Source of the DNA: Streptomyces caniscabiei
GTDB lineage: Bacteria > Actinomycetota > Actinomycetes > Streptomycetales > Streptomycetaceae
Assembly (NCBI RefSeq): GCF_014930365.1
Contig: NZ_JABXWI010000005.1
Coordinates: 186,001-250,000 of the forward strand
Length of the DNA: 64,000 bases
Direction of reading: 5' to 3'
Under the pieces are notes generated by a model. The model made no database searches. It had not been told where the DNA came from and saw only the letters and a program-made list of their open reading frames with translations. Positions 18,672-26,346 of the stretch are shown here, in pieces; positions within the stretch are counted from its first letter, which is position 1, and every line of letters starts with the position of its first letter. The position numbers and the translations under genes were made by a program.

Positions 18672-20195
18672 TTGTCGAGCAGCAATCCGCTGCGTGACGC
18701 CGCGGACCGACGGCTCCCGCGTATCGCGGGGCCGTCGGGCCTGGTCATCTTCGGCGTCACAGGCGATTTGTCACGTAAAAAGCTGATGCCTGCCGTGTAC
18801 GACCTCGCCAACCGCGGACTGCTGCCGCCGGGCTTCTCGCTCGTCGGCTTCGCGCGCCGGGAGTGGGCCAACGAGGACTTCGCGCAGGAGGTGCACGACG
18901 CGGTCAAGGAGCACGCGCGGACGCCGTTCCGCGAGGAGGTCTGGCAGCAGCTCATCCAGGGCATGCGGTTCGTGCAGGGCACCTTCGACGACGACGAGTC
19001 CTTCGAGCGGCTGCGCGACACCATCGAGGAACTGGACAAGGCGCAGGGCACGGGCGGCAACTTCGCCTTCTACCTCTCGGTGCCGCCGTCCGCGTTCCCG
19101 GTCGTCATCCAGCAGCTGAAGAAGCACGGTCTGGCGGACCAGAGCCGTGGCTCGTGGCGGCGCGCGGTCATCGAGAAGCCGTTCGGCCACGACCTGGAGT
19201 CGGCCGAGGACCTCAACACGACCGTGGAAGAGGTCTTCGCCCCGGACCAGGTCTTCCGGATCGACCACTACCTGGGCAAGGAGACCGTCCAGAACATCCT
19301 GGCGCTCCGCTTCGCCAACACGATGTTCGAGCCGATCTGGAACCGGTCCTTCGTCGACCACGTGCAGATCACGATGGCCGAGGACATCGGCATCGGTGGC
19401 CGGGCGGGCTACTACGACGGCATCGGCGCCGCCCGTGACGTCATCCAGAACCACCTGCTCCAGCTGATGGCGCTGACCGCGATGGAGGAGCCCGCCTCCT
19501 TCGACGCGGACGCGCTCGCCGCGGAGAAGACCAAGGTGCTCGGCGCGGTGAAGCTGCCGAAGGACCTGGGCCGGGACACCGTGTTCGCGCAGTACGCGGC
19601 CGGCTGGCAGGGCGGCGAGAAGGTCATCGGCTACCTCGAAGAGGACGGCATCGACCGCAAGTCGAAGACCGACACGTACGCGGCGATCAAGGTGCAGATC
19701 GACAACCGCCGCTGGGCGGGCGTCCCCTTCTATTTGCGCACCGGCAAGCGCCTCGGCCGCCGGGTCACCGAGATCGCGGTCGTCTTCCAGCGCGCCCCGC
19801 ACTCCCCCTTCGACTCCACCGCCACCGAGGAGCTGGGCCAGAACGCGATCGTCATCCGCGTCCAGCCGGACGAGGGCGTGACGGTCCGCTTCGGCTCCAA
19901 GGTGCCGGGCACCTCGATGGAGATCCGGGACGTGTCGATGGACTTCGCGTACGGCGAGTCCTTCACCGAGTCGTCGCCCGAGGCGTACGAGCGTCTCATC
20001 CTCGACGTCCTCCTCGGCGACTCCAACCTCTTCCCGCGCACCGAGGAGGTCGAGCTGTCCTGGAAGATCCTCGACCCGATCGAGGAGTACTGGGACAGGC
20101 ACGGCAGGCCCGCGCAGTACCAGGCGGGCACCTGGGGTCCCGTCGAGGCGGACGAGATGCTGGAGCGAGACGGACGGAGCTGGCGCCGGCCATGA
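18672..20195 (+). CDS. zwf: Glucose-6-phosphate dehydrogenase
   Basis: The 507-aa protein has the NADP-binding GVTGDLSRKKLMPAVYDL near residues 28-45 and the active-site signature RIDHYLGKE near residue 197. It makes 6-phosphogluconolactone and NADPH. I use the TTG at 18672: GGAGGG sits seven bases upstream, at the end of tal, and the N-terminal sequence reads SSSNPLRDAADRRLPRI, as in other Streptomyces. Its stop overlaps the opcA start by 4 nt, in line with OpcA being its assembly partner. Confidence 0.96.
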   Translation: MSSSNPLRDAADRRLPRIAGPSGLVIFGVTGDLSRKKLMPAVYDLANRGLLPPGFSLVGFARREWANEDFAQEVHDAVKEHARTPFREEVWQQLIQGMRFVQGTFDDDESFERLRDTIEELDKAQGTGGNFAFYLSVPPSAFPVVIQQLKKHGLADQSRGSWRRAVIEKPFGHDLESAEDLNTTVEEVFAPDQVFRIDHYLGKETVQNILALRFANTMFEPIWNRSFVDHVQITMAEDIGIGGRAGYYDGIGAARDVIQNHLLQLMALTAMEEPASFDADALAAEKTKVLGAVKLPKDLGRDTVFAQYAAGWQGGEKVIGYLEEDGIDRKSKTDTYAAIKVQIDNRRWAGVPFYLRTGKRLGRRVTEIAVVFQRAPHSPFDSTATEELGQNAIVIRVQPDEGVTVRFGSKVPGTSMEIRDVSMDFAYGESFTESSPEAYERLILDVLLGDSNLFPRTEEVELSWKILDPIEEYWDRHGRPAQYQAGTWGPVEADEMLERDGRSWRRP

Positions 20196-21484
20196 AGACA
20201 GACCTCACGGACACCACGGCCAGCAAGATCAACAAGGCGCTGGTGAAAGCCCGGCGGGCGATAGGCACCCCCGCCGTCGGCATGGTGCTCACGCTGGTCA
20301 TCGTGACGGACGAGGAGAACGCGTACGACGCGCTCAAGTCCGCCAACGACGCCTCCCGCGAGCACCCCTCGCGCACGATCGTGGTGATCAAGCGCGTCTC
20401 CCGCTCCCCGCGCGACCGTACGAAGTCCCGGCTCGACGCCGAGGTACGGGTGGGCGCGGACGCGGGCACCGGCGAGACGGTCGTGCTCCGGCTGTACGGC
20501 GAGGTCGCGGACCACGCCCAGTCGGTGGTGCTCCCGCTGCTGCTCCCCGACGCGCCGGTGGTCGTCTGGTGGCCGGTGAACGCGCCGCTCGACCCGGCCC
20601 GTGACCCGCTGGGCGCGCTCGCCCAGCGCCGGGTCACCGACAGCTACGCCGCCGAGAAGCCCATCGATGAGCTGCGGGCCCGCGCCGACAACTACGAGCC
20701 CGGCGACACGGATCTGGCCTGGACCCGGATCACGCCCTGGCGCTCCATGCTGGCCGCCGCGCTCGACCAGGTGGACTGCGAGGTCATCTCCGCGGAGGTG
20801 CAGGGCGAGCAGTTCAACCCGAGCGTGGAACTGCTGGCCATGTGGCTGGCGGACCGGCTCCATGTGCATGTACGGCGTGGGGTGTCGGCCGGGCCGGGCC
20901 TCAACGAGGTGCGGATGCTGACCAGCACCGGGCCCATCCGGCTGTACCGTCCCGCCGGGGGGCTCGCCCTGCTCACGCTGGAGGACCAGCCGGACCGGGC
21001 AGTGGCGTTGAAGCGCCGTGAGACCTCCGAGCTGCTGGCGGAGGAGCTGCGCAGGCTGGACCCCGACGACACGTACGCCTCCGCGCTGCGGTTCGGGGTG
21101 GACCGGTTGGGTGGCGGGCTGAGCGGTGCGGCGGGCACTGCGGCCGGCAGCGCGTCGGCTGCGGGGGCCTCGACGGGGGCCGGCGGTGCGGGGTCCGTGG
21201 GTGCCGCGTCGGTGACCTCGTCCGGTGGGGCGGGGGACGCGTCGGCGTCCGTCGCGGGATCGGTGCCGGGGTCCGTGCCCGGGTCGGTGCCGGGTTCCGT
21301 TTCCGGCTCCGGGCCGGGGCTCGGGGCGGCTGTGGCGTCCGCGGCGTCCGCCGCGCGGGCGGCCGCGGCGTTGCCTCCCGCTCCTTCGGGGACGTCGGCC
21401 GCGGCAGGATCCGCCGGTGACGGTGACTCCGAGCGGCCGACTCCGGCGCAGATGCCGCCCGTGAAGAAGGCGAACTCGTCATGA
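20192..21484 (+). CDS. opcA: Glucose-6-phosphate dehydrogenase assembly protein OpcA with a long low-complexity tail
   Basis: The 430-aa protein has a conserved OpcA core at about residues 1-305 (DTTASKINKALVKARRAIG start, LPDAPVVVWWPVNAP, ISAEVQGEQFNPSVELLAMWLADRL). OpcA binds and activates Zwf in actinobacteria and cyanobacteria. The last 125 residues are Ala/Gly/Ser/Val/Pro-rich, including four consecutive GSVP/GSVS units (21258-21308), and look disordered; the family normally ends near residue 310-350. The tail ends in KKANSS. It overlaps zwf and pgl by 4 nt each. The tail is read in one open frame with no sign of a frameshift. Confidence 0.93.
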   Translation: MKTDLTDTTASKINKALVKARRAIGTPAVGMVLTLVIVTDEENAYDALKSANDASREHPSRTIVVIKRVSRSPRDRTKSRLDAEVRVGADAGTGETVVLRLYGEVADHAQSVVLPLLLPDAPVVVWWPVNAPLDPARDPLGALAQRRVTDSYAAEKPIDELRARADNYEPGDTDLAWTRITPWRSMLAAALDQVDCEVISAEVQGEQFNPSVELLAMWLADRLHVHVRRGVSAGPGLNEVRMLTSTGPIRLYRPAGGLALLTLEDQPDRAVALKRRETSELLAEELRRLDPDDTYASALRFGVDRLGGGLSGAAGTAAGSASAAGASTGAGGAGSVGAASVTSSGGAGDASASVAGSVPGSVPGSVPGSVSGSGPGLGAAVASAASAARAAAALPPAPSGTSAAAGSAGDGDSERPTPAQMPPVKKANSS

Positions 21485-22263
21485 GCACACCGCAGTTGGT
21501 CGTGCACCGCGACAAGGAGCTCATGGCGCAGGCCGCGGCGGCCCGGCTGATCACCAAGATCGTCGACGCGCAGGCCTCGCGCGGCTACGCCTCGGTCGTC
21601 CTCACCGGCGGTCGCAACGGCAACGGGCTGCTCGCCGCGCTGGCGGCGGCGCCCGCCCGGGACGCGATCGACTGGGGCCGGCTGGATCTGTGGTGGGGCG
21701 ACGAGCGGTTCCTGCCCGAGGGCGACGCCGAGCGCAATGTCACCCAGGCCCGGGAGGCGCTGCTGGACTCGGTGCCGCTGGACCCGAAGCGGGTGCACGC
21801 CATGCCCGCCTCGGACGGGCCGTGGGGTGCCGATGTGGACGCGGCGGCCGCGTCGTACGCCGAGGAGCTGGCGCGGGCGGCGGGGCCGGAGAACCACGGT
21901 TCGGTGCCGACGTTCGACGTGCTGATGCTGGGCGTCGGGCCGGACACCCATGTGGCCTCGCTCTTCCCGGAGTTGCCCGCCGTGCGGGAGACCGAGCGGA
22001 CGGTGGTGGGGGTACGGGGAGCGCCGAAGCCGCCGCCGACGCGGGTCACGCTGACGTTGCCGGCGATTCGGGCGGCGCGTGAGGTGTGGTTGCTCGCGGC
22101 CGGGGAGGACAAGGCGGGGGCTGCGGCGATCGCGTTGTCCGGAGCGGGCGAGATCCAGGCCCCGGCGGCGGGGGCGGCGGGGAGGTCGCGGACCCTGTGG
22201 CTGCTGGACGCGGCGGCGGCGTCCCGCCTGCCACGCGCCCTGTACCCACCGGCCTCACCGTGA
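21481..22263 (+). CDS. pgl: 6-Phosphogluconolactonase
   Basis: The 260-aa DevB-type lactonase hydrolyses the product of Zwf. It has VLTGGRNGNGLL near residue 40, WGDERFLPEGDAERN near residue 74, and the LGVGPDTHVASLFPE motif near residue 144; T152 and H153 are at positions usually filled by G-H in this family, a common actinobacterial variant. It is the last gene of the operon, overlapping opcA by 4 nt. A large hairpin follows about 100 nt downstream. Confidence 0.93.
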   Translation: MSTPQLVVHRDKELMAQAAAARLITKIVDAQASRGYASVVLTGGRNGNGLLAALAAAPARDAIDWGRLDLWWGDERFLPEGDAERNVTQAREALLDSVPLDPKRVHAMPASDGPWGADVDAAAASYAEELARAAGPENHGSVPTFDVLMLGVGPDTHVASLFPELPAVRETERTVVGVRGAPKPPPTRVTLTLPAIRAAREVWLLAAGEDKAGAAAIALSGAGEIQAPAAGAAGRSRTLWLLDAAAASRLPRALYPPASP

Positions 22264-22366
22264 ACGGTTGACTCGCCCCCGCCGCCCCTACCCGTCCCAT
22301 CCTCCAGGGGCTGCGCGCCGCCTTCGACCCCCGCTCAAAGACTCGGGGCTCCGCCCCGGACCCCGT

Positions 22367-22412
22367 TCGCGCAGTTCCCCGCGCCCCTTCAGGGGCGCGG
22401 GGAACTGCGCGA
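22367..22412. terminator. Perfect 21-bp hairpin after pgl
   Basis: Arms at 22367-22387 and 22392-22412 are perfectly complementary with a TTCA loop. It lies between convergent pgl and the MFS gene, so it can stop transcription from both sides. Its GCGCCCC/GGGGCGC core recurs after ctaB. Confidence 0.85.
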
Positions 22413-22463
22413 GAAGCCCCACCGGGCCCGCGGTTGGGGGTCGAGGGGGCGCAGCCCCTTCGC

Positions 22464-23864
22464 TCAGGCGGTGAAGTCGTCCTCCCTGGTTTCCGGCAGG
22501 GCCCACAGGCACACCAGGCTGACCAGGCACAACCCACCCGTATAGAACCCCAGCACCAACGGCGACGACCACTGGCTGTTCAGCCACGTCGCCACGAGCG
22601 GAGCGAATCCACCCCCGAGCGTGTTGGCCAGGATGAACGCCGCCGACGCCCCGGTGTAGCGCAGCCTCGCCGGGAACAGCTCCGCCAGGAACGCCGCCAC
22701 CGGCGAGAACATCAGGGCGAGCAGCATGAGACCCACCGTGTACGCGCCGGTGATGACGAACCCGTTGCCCGTACCGAGCGACCCGTACATCGGCACCGCC
22801 CACACCACGCACCCGGCCGCGCCCGCCAGCATCAGCGGACGCCGTCCGACCCGGTCGGCCAGCCGTGCGACGGGCAGGGTGATCGCGATCCCGGCCGCCG
22901 CCCCCACACTCGCCGCGGTGAGCATCGTGTTCTGGGGGATACCGAGCGCCTTCGGCCCGTAGGACAGGCTGTAGACGATCGTCAGGTAGTAGACGGCGGA
23001 CCCGCCGATCGCCGCGCCGGTGCCGAGCAGCAGCCGGCCGGGGTACCGCGCGACGAGCGTGCCGAGCGGGAAGCGCGACACCGAGTCCGCCGAAGACACC
23101 GCGGACGCCGAGGACTTCGGGGTGGTCCCGGACGTCTTGGCCGCGGGCCGGTCCTGGAAGACCGGTGACTCCGACACCGTCGTCCGCACCCACAGCCCGA
23201 CCATCACGAGCACCGCGCTGAGCAGGAACGGCACGCGCCAGGCCCAGTCGGTGAAGCCGTCACGGCCCACGATGTTCAGGGTCGGGAGGATGACGGCGGT
23301 GGAGAGCAGGAACCCGAGGGAGGGGCCGACGTTCGGGACGGCGGCGTACAGCGCCCTGCGGCCGGGCGGGGCGTGCTCGGCGGCCAGCAGGACCGCGCCG
23401 CCCCACTCGCCGCCCATGCTGACGCCCTGCAGCAGACGGAGGGTCACCAGGAGGACGGGGGCGAGGAGTCCGGCGGTCTCGTACGTCGGGAGCAGGCCGA
23501 CGCCGACCGTCGCGAGACCCATGAGCAGCAGGGAGGCGACGAGTGCGCGCCGCCGGCCCAGCCGGTCGCCGATCGTGCCGAAGAGCACGACGCCGAGCGG
23601 GCGGGAGAGGAAGGCCGCGGCGAAGGTGAGGAACGCGGCGAGGGAGGAGACGGTCGGGTTGCCTGAGGGGAAGAACGCGGGGCCGAGGACGAGCGCGGAG
23701 GCCGTGCCGTAGACGGCGAAGTCGTAGTACTCGATGGTCGTGCCGATGAGGCTCGCGGCGGCGACCTTGGAGGCCTTGCTCGACCCGGCCGGCGGGGAGA
23801 CCGGTAACGGGACGGATCTGGGCTCCGCGGCCTCGGCGACGGTCCTGGACGGGGATTCGGGCAT
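22464..23864 (-). CDS. MFS transporter, metabolite:H+ symporter type
   Basis: The 466-aa protein has about 12 hydrophobic segments. IGTTIEYYDFAVYGTASAL at about residues 39-57 is the hallmark of the metabolite:proton symporter group (shikimate, alpha-ketoglutarate, citrate and related acids). GDRLGRRRALVASLLLMG and RLLQGVSMGGEWGGA follow as conserved loop motifs. It is divergent from the 3,4-AHBA cluster across a 452-nt low-GC region, so it may import or export an acid linked to that pathway, but it could also be unrelated. Substrate unknown. Confidence 0.88.
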   Translation of the reverse strand: MPESPSRTVAEAAEPRSVPLPVSPPAGSSKASKVAAASLIGTTIEYYDFAVYGTASALVLGPAFFPSGNPTVSSLAAFLTFAAAFLSRPLGVVLFGTIGDRLGRRRALVASLLLMGLATVGVGLLPTYETAGLLAPVLLVTLRLLQGVSMGGEWGGAVLLAAEHAPPGRRALYAAVPNVGPSLGFLLSTAVILPTLNIVGRDGFTDWAWRVPFLLSAVLVMVGLWVRTTVSESPVFQDRPAAKTSGTTPKSSASAVSSADSVSRFPLGTLVARYPGRLLLGTGAAIGGSAVYYLTIVYSLSYGPKALGIPQNTMLTAASVGAAAGIAITLPVARLADRVGRRPLMLAGAAGCVVWAVPMYGSLGTGNGFVITGAYTVGLMLLALMFSPVAAFLAELFPARLRYTGASAAFILANTLGGGFAPLVATWLNSQWSSPLVLGFYTGGLCLVSLVCLWALPETREDDFTA

Positions 23865-24316
23865 GGGGGCTCACTTCCGGTACGCCCGGACACGAATGGT
23901 CCGGGACCAGAGGGGGACGGCCACGCATGAAACACGAACCGGAGTGCGGCTGTCACCCTAGGCCGGGAAATTCGAGTCCCACAAGGAAACCTCGGAAAAG
24001 AGCGCCCGCACGGGTCCGTCGAATGTTTTCGACGAAGAATACGTGCCGATTACACGAGACAACGACAGGTAAAGCATGTGATCTCGCTATGCGTGCGGAC
24101 AGATCGGTAGAGTATGCCATGAACACGACTCCCGGACCCCGTCAACCCTGGAGTTCCTGTCAAGTCGCTATCAATAATCATGTGCTCCACTGCATAAAAA
24201 TTTGCTCTCGGTCACGCCTTGCCAACTGCCGATCACGCACGGAATGCTGACGTCCGGCTGAACTTGAAAGTTCTACGACCATCGTTTTTCGGACATGGAC
24301 GGAAGGCTCTTTTCCC
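23865..24316. other. Low-GC divergent control region of the biosynthetic cluster
   Basis: This stretch is visibly richer in A and T than the neighbouring genes, especially 23960-24330 (for example ATAAAAATTTGC near 24195). I see no gene that I would accept. It separates the MFS gene from the 3,4-AHBA operon and should hold both promoters. A 14-bp palindrome lies at 24260-24273. No regulator gene lies in or beside the cluster within this window. Confidence 0.6.
24260..24273. promoter_or_regulatory. Palindrome GAACTT-GA-AAGTTC upstream of the 3,4-AHBA operon
   Basis: Perfect 6-bp arms with a 2-nt spacer, centred about 50 bp before the first cluster gene. The position suits an operator or an activator site near the promoter. 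The binding protein is unknown. Confidence 0.45.
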
Positions 24317-25141
24317 ATGCTGAAAAGTGGCAAGCCATTACGTTGGAGAAGACTTTCCCTGACCGGCGACGACCGCCATTTGCTGATACCGCTCGACCAC
24401 AGTGTTTCGGACGGTCCGGTCGCTCCTCCGGGTCAGTGGGAAGAGCTGTTGAAGGCGCTGGTGGCCGGCGGCGCCGACGGGATCATCGTCCACAAGGGGC
24501 GGGCCCGCACGCTCGACCCGGCCCTCCTGCGGAACTGCGCGCTGGTGGTGCACCTGAGCGCCAGCACGGCCTGTTCCGCCGATGTCGACGCCAAGGTACT
24601 GGTCGGCGACGTCGAGGAGGCGGTGGCCCTCGGCGCCGACGCGGTCAGCGTCCATGTGAACATCGGCTCGGACACCGAGGGGCGCCAGCTCGCCGACCTG
24701 GGCGCGGTGGCCCGGTCCTGCGACACCTGGGGCATGCCGCTGATCGCGATGGTCTACCCGAGGGGCCCCCGGATCGAGAACCCGCACGATCCCGCGCTCC
24801 TCGCGCACATCGTGAACGTCGCCGCCGACCTCGGCGCCGACATGGTGAAGACCTCCGTGGCCCTGCCGCTCGCCCGGATGGCCGAGGTGGTGGCCCACAG
24901 CCCCATCCCCGTCCTCGCGGCCGGGGGCCCGCCCGACGGCTCCGATCTCATCGACTACGGCACCGCCGTGATGGCCTCCGGCTGCCACGGACTGGCCGTC
25001 GGCCGCCGGATCTTCTCCTCGCCCTCCCCCGCCGCCCTGGTCTCCCGGCTCGCCGCCGTGGTGCACAGCGGCGAGTTCACTGATGACATGAGCATGTCCA
25101 ACCCATCCGCTTACTCGACGATCGTGGCAGGTGTCGCATGA
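24317..25141 (+). CDS. GriI-like C7 aldolase for 3-amino-4-hydroxybenzoate synthesis
   Basis: The 274-aa DhnA/ADH-synthase-type class I aldolase has LIPLDHSVSDGP (residues 23-34), DGIIVHKG, MVYPRGPRI and the Schiff-base lysine in ADMVKTSVALP. GriI of the grixazone pathway joins aspartate semialdehyde and dihydroxyacetone phosphate to a C7 amino-sugar-like intermediate, and the adjacent GriH-type gene makes the same reaction here very likely. Codon 8 is TTA (24338-24340), and the first 15 or so codons include AGA-AGA and other rare codons, unlike the rest. GGAAGG lies ten bases before the ATG. The stop overlaps the next gene by 4 nt. Confidence 0.92.
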   Translation: MLKSGKPLRWRRLSLTGDDRHLLIPLDHSVSDGPVAPPGQWEELLKALVAGGADGIIVHKGRARTLDPALLRNCALVVHLSASTACSADVDAKVLVGDVEEAVALGADAVSVHVNIGSDTEGRQLADLGAVARSCDTWGMPLIAMVYPRGPRIENPHDPALLAHIVNVAADLGADMVKTSVALPLARMAEVVAHSPIPVLAAGGPPDGSDLIDYGTAVMASGCHGLAVGRRIFSSPSPAALVSRLAAVVHSGEFTDDMSMSNPSAYSTIVAGVA

Positions 25142-26340
25142 GGTTCGCGTGGATCGATCTCCGTGAAGTCCCCCGTCCGCAGCTCCAGGCGGTGGTGGAC
25201 GCGGCCGTCCACGCCCGGATGGCCGGGGTCGTCTCCGCCGACGCCGAGCTGCTGGGTACGCTGCCGCCGACGGTGACCCGGGTGCTGGCCGGCGCGGCAC
25301 CGGCCGCCGCTCCCCCGAAGAAGTCCGCCGACAAGGGCGACAAGGAGGCCAGGGCGGCGGCCGACGCCAAACCGGAGGCCAAACCCGAGGGCAAGGCCCC
25401 GGCCGGCGCCGGCTTCGACCTCCTGCTGCGGAGGTTCGCCACCCAGGACGAGCTGGACGCCCTCGCCGCGGAGAACCGGGCCGCCACCGGCGCGCCGGTC
25501 GCCGGCTTCGTGGACGTACGGGACGACCGCACGCTCCAGCTGTCCTGCGTGGGCGCGATGGCACTGCCGTACACGGTGATCCACTTCGCCGATCCGACGA
25601 AGATCCCGCTGGAGATCGTGCTCGCGGCGGCCGAGTCGGCCGAGGGGAAGCTGGTGACCGTCGTCGGGGACCTGGAGGAGGCGGCCATCGTCTTCGACGT
25701 GCTCGAACGGGGTTCCGACGGCATCCTGTTCACCCCCCGGAGCGCGGACGACGTGTTCGCCCTGGCCCGGCTGCTGGAGGCGACCACCCCTCAGCTGGAG
25801 CTGTCCACGCTCACCGTCGAGAGCATCCGGCACGTCGGACTCGGCGACCGGGTCTGTGTGGACACCTGCTCGCACTTCGAGGAGGACGAGGGCATCCTCG
25901 TCGGCTCGTACTCCTCCGGTTTCGTGCTCTGCTGCAGCGAGACCCATCCGCTGCCGTACATGCCGACCCGGCCGTTCCGGGTCAACGCCGGTGCCCTGCA
26001 CTCGTACACGCTGGGCCCCGACAACCGCACCAACTACCTCAGCGAGGTCGGATCCGGCAGCGCCCTGCTGGCGGTCGGCGCCGACGGCCGCACCCGGCGC
26101 GTGGTGGTCGGACGGGCCAAGCTGGAGTCCCGGCCGCTGCTGGAGATCCGCACCCACGCGGAGGACGGACGGCTGGTGAGCCTGACCGTGCAGGACGACT
26201 GGCACGTACGGGTCCTCGGGCCGGGCGGGAAGGTCCTCAACGTCACCGAACTGCGGACCGGCGACGAGCTGCTCGGCTATCTGGCCCAGGACAAGCGCCA
26301 TGTGGGCCTGCCCATCGGCGAGTTCTGCAAGGAGGTCTGA
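25138..26340 (+). CDS. GriH-like 3-dehydroquinate synthase II family enzyme
   Basis: The 400-aa protein belongs to the archaeal-type AroB'/DHQ synthase II family. Conserved parts include the N-terminal WIDLRE, GDRVCVDTCSHFEEDEGILVGSYSSG, RPFRVNAGALHSY and the C-terminal beta-rich domain ending near FCKEV. GriH uses the aldolase product and ammonia-derived nitrogen to form the aromatic 3-amino-4-hydroxybenzoate. A Lys/Ala/Pro/Glu-rich linker at residues 54-91 is inserted near the N-terminus and looks disordered. It overlaps the aldolase gene by 4 nt; the ligase gene starts 6 nt after its stop. The GriI-GriH pairing is diagnostic for 3,4-AHBA. Confidence 0.93.
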   Translation: MRFAWIDLREVPRPQLQAVVDAAVHARMAGVVSADAELLGTLPPTVTRVLAGAAPAAAPPKKSADKGDKEARAAADAKPEAKPEGKAPAGAGFDLLLRRFATQDELDALAAENRAATGAPVAGFVDVRDDRTLQLSCVGAMALPYTVIHFADPTKIPLEIVLAAAESAEGKLVTVVGDLEEAAIVFDVLERGSDGILFTPRSADDVFALARLLEATTPQLELSTLTVESIRHVGLGDRVCVDTCSHFEEDEGILVGSYSSGFVLCCSETHPLPYMPTRPFRVNAGALHSYTLGPDNRTNYLSEVGSGSALLAVGADGRTRRVVVGRAKLESRPLLEIRTHAEDGRLVSLTVQDDWHVRVLGPGGKVLNVTELRTGDELLGYLAQDKRHVGLPIGEFCKEV

Positions 26341-26346
26341 GGCCCC

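Noticed and set aside
23927-24250. A 107-aa open frame in the low-GC region upstream of the cluster
   Set aside because: Its codon use is unlike the genome, there is no ribosome site and no recognisable domain; the region looks regulatory.
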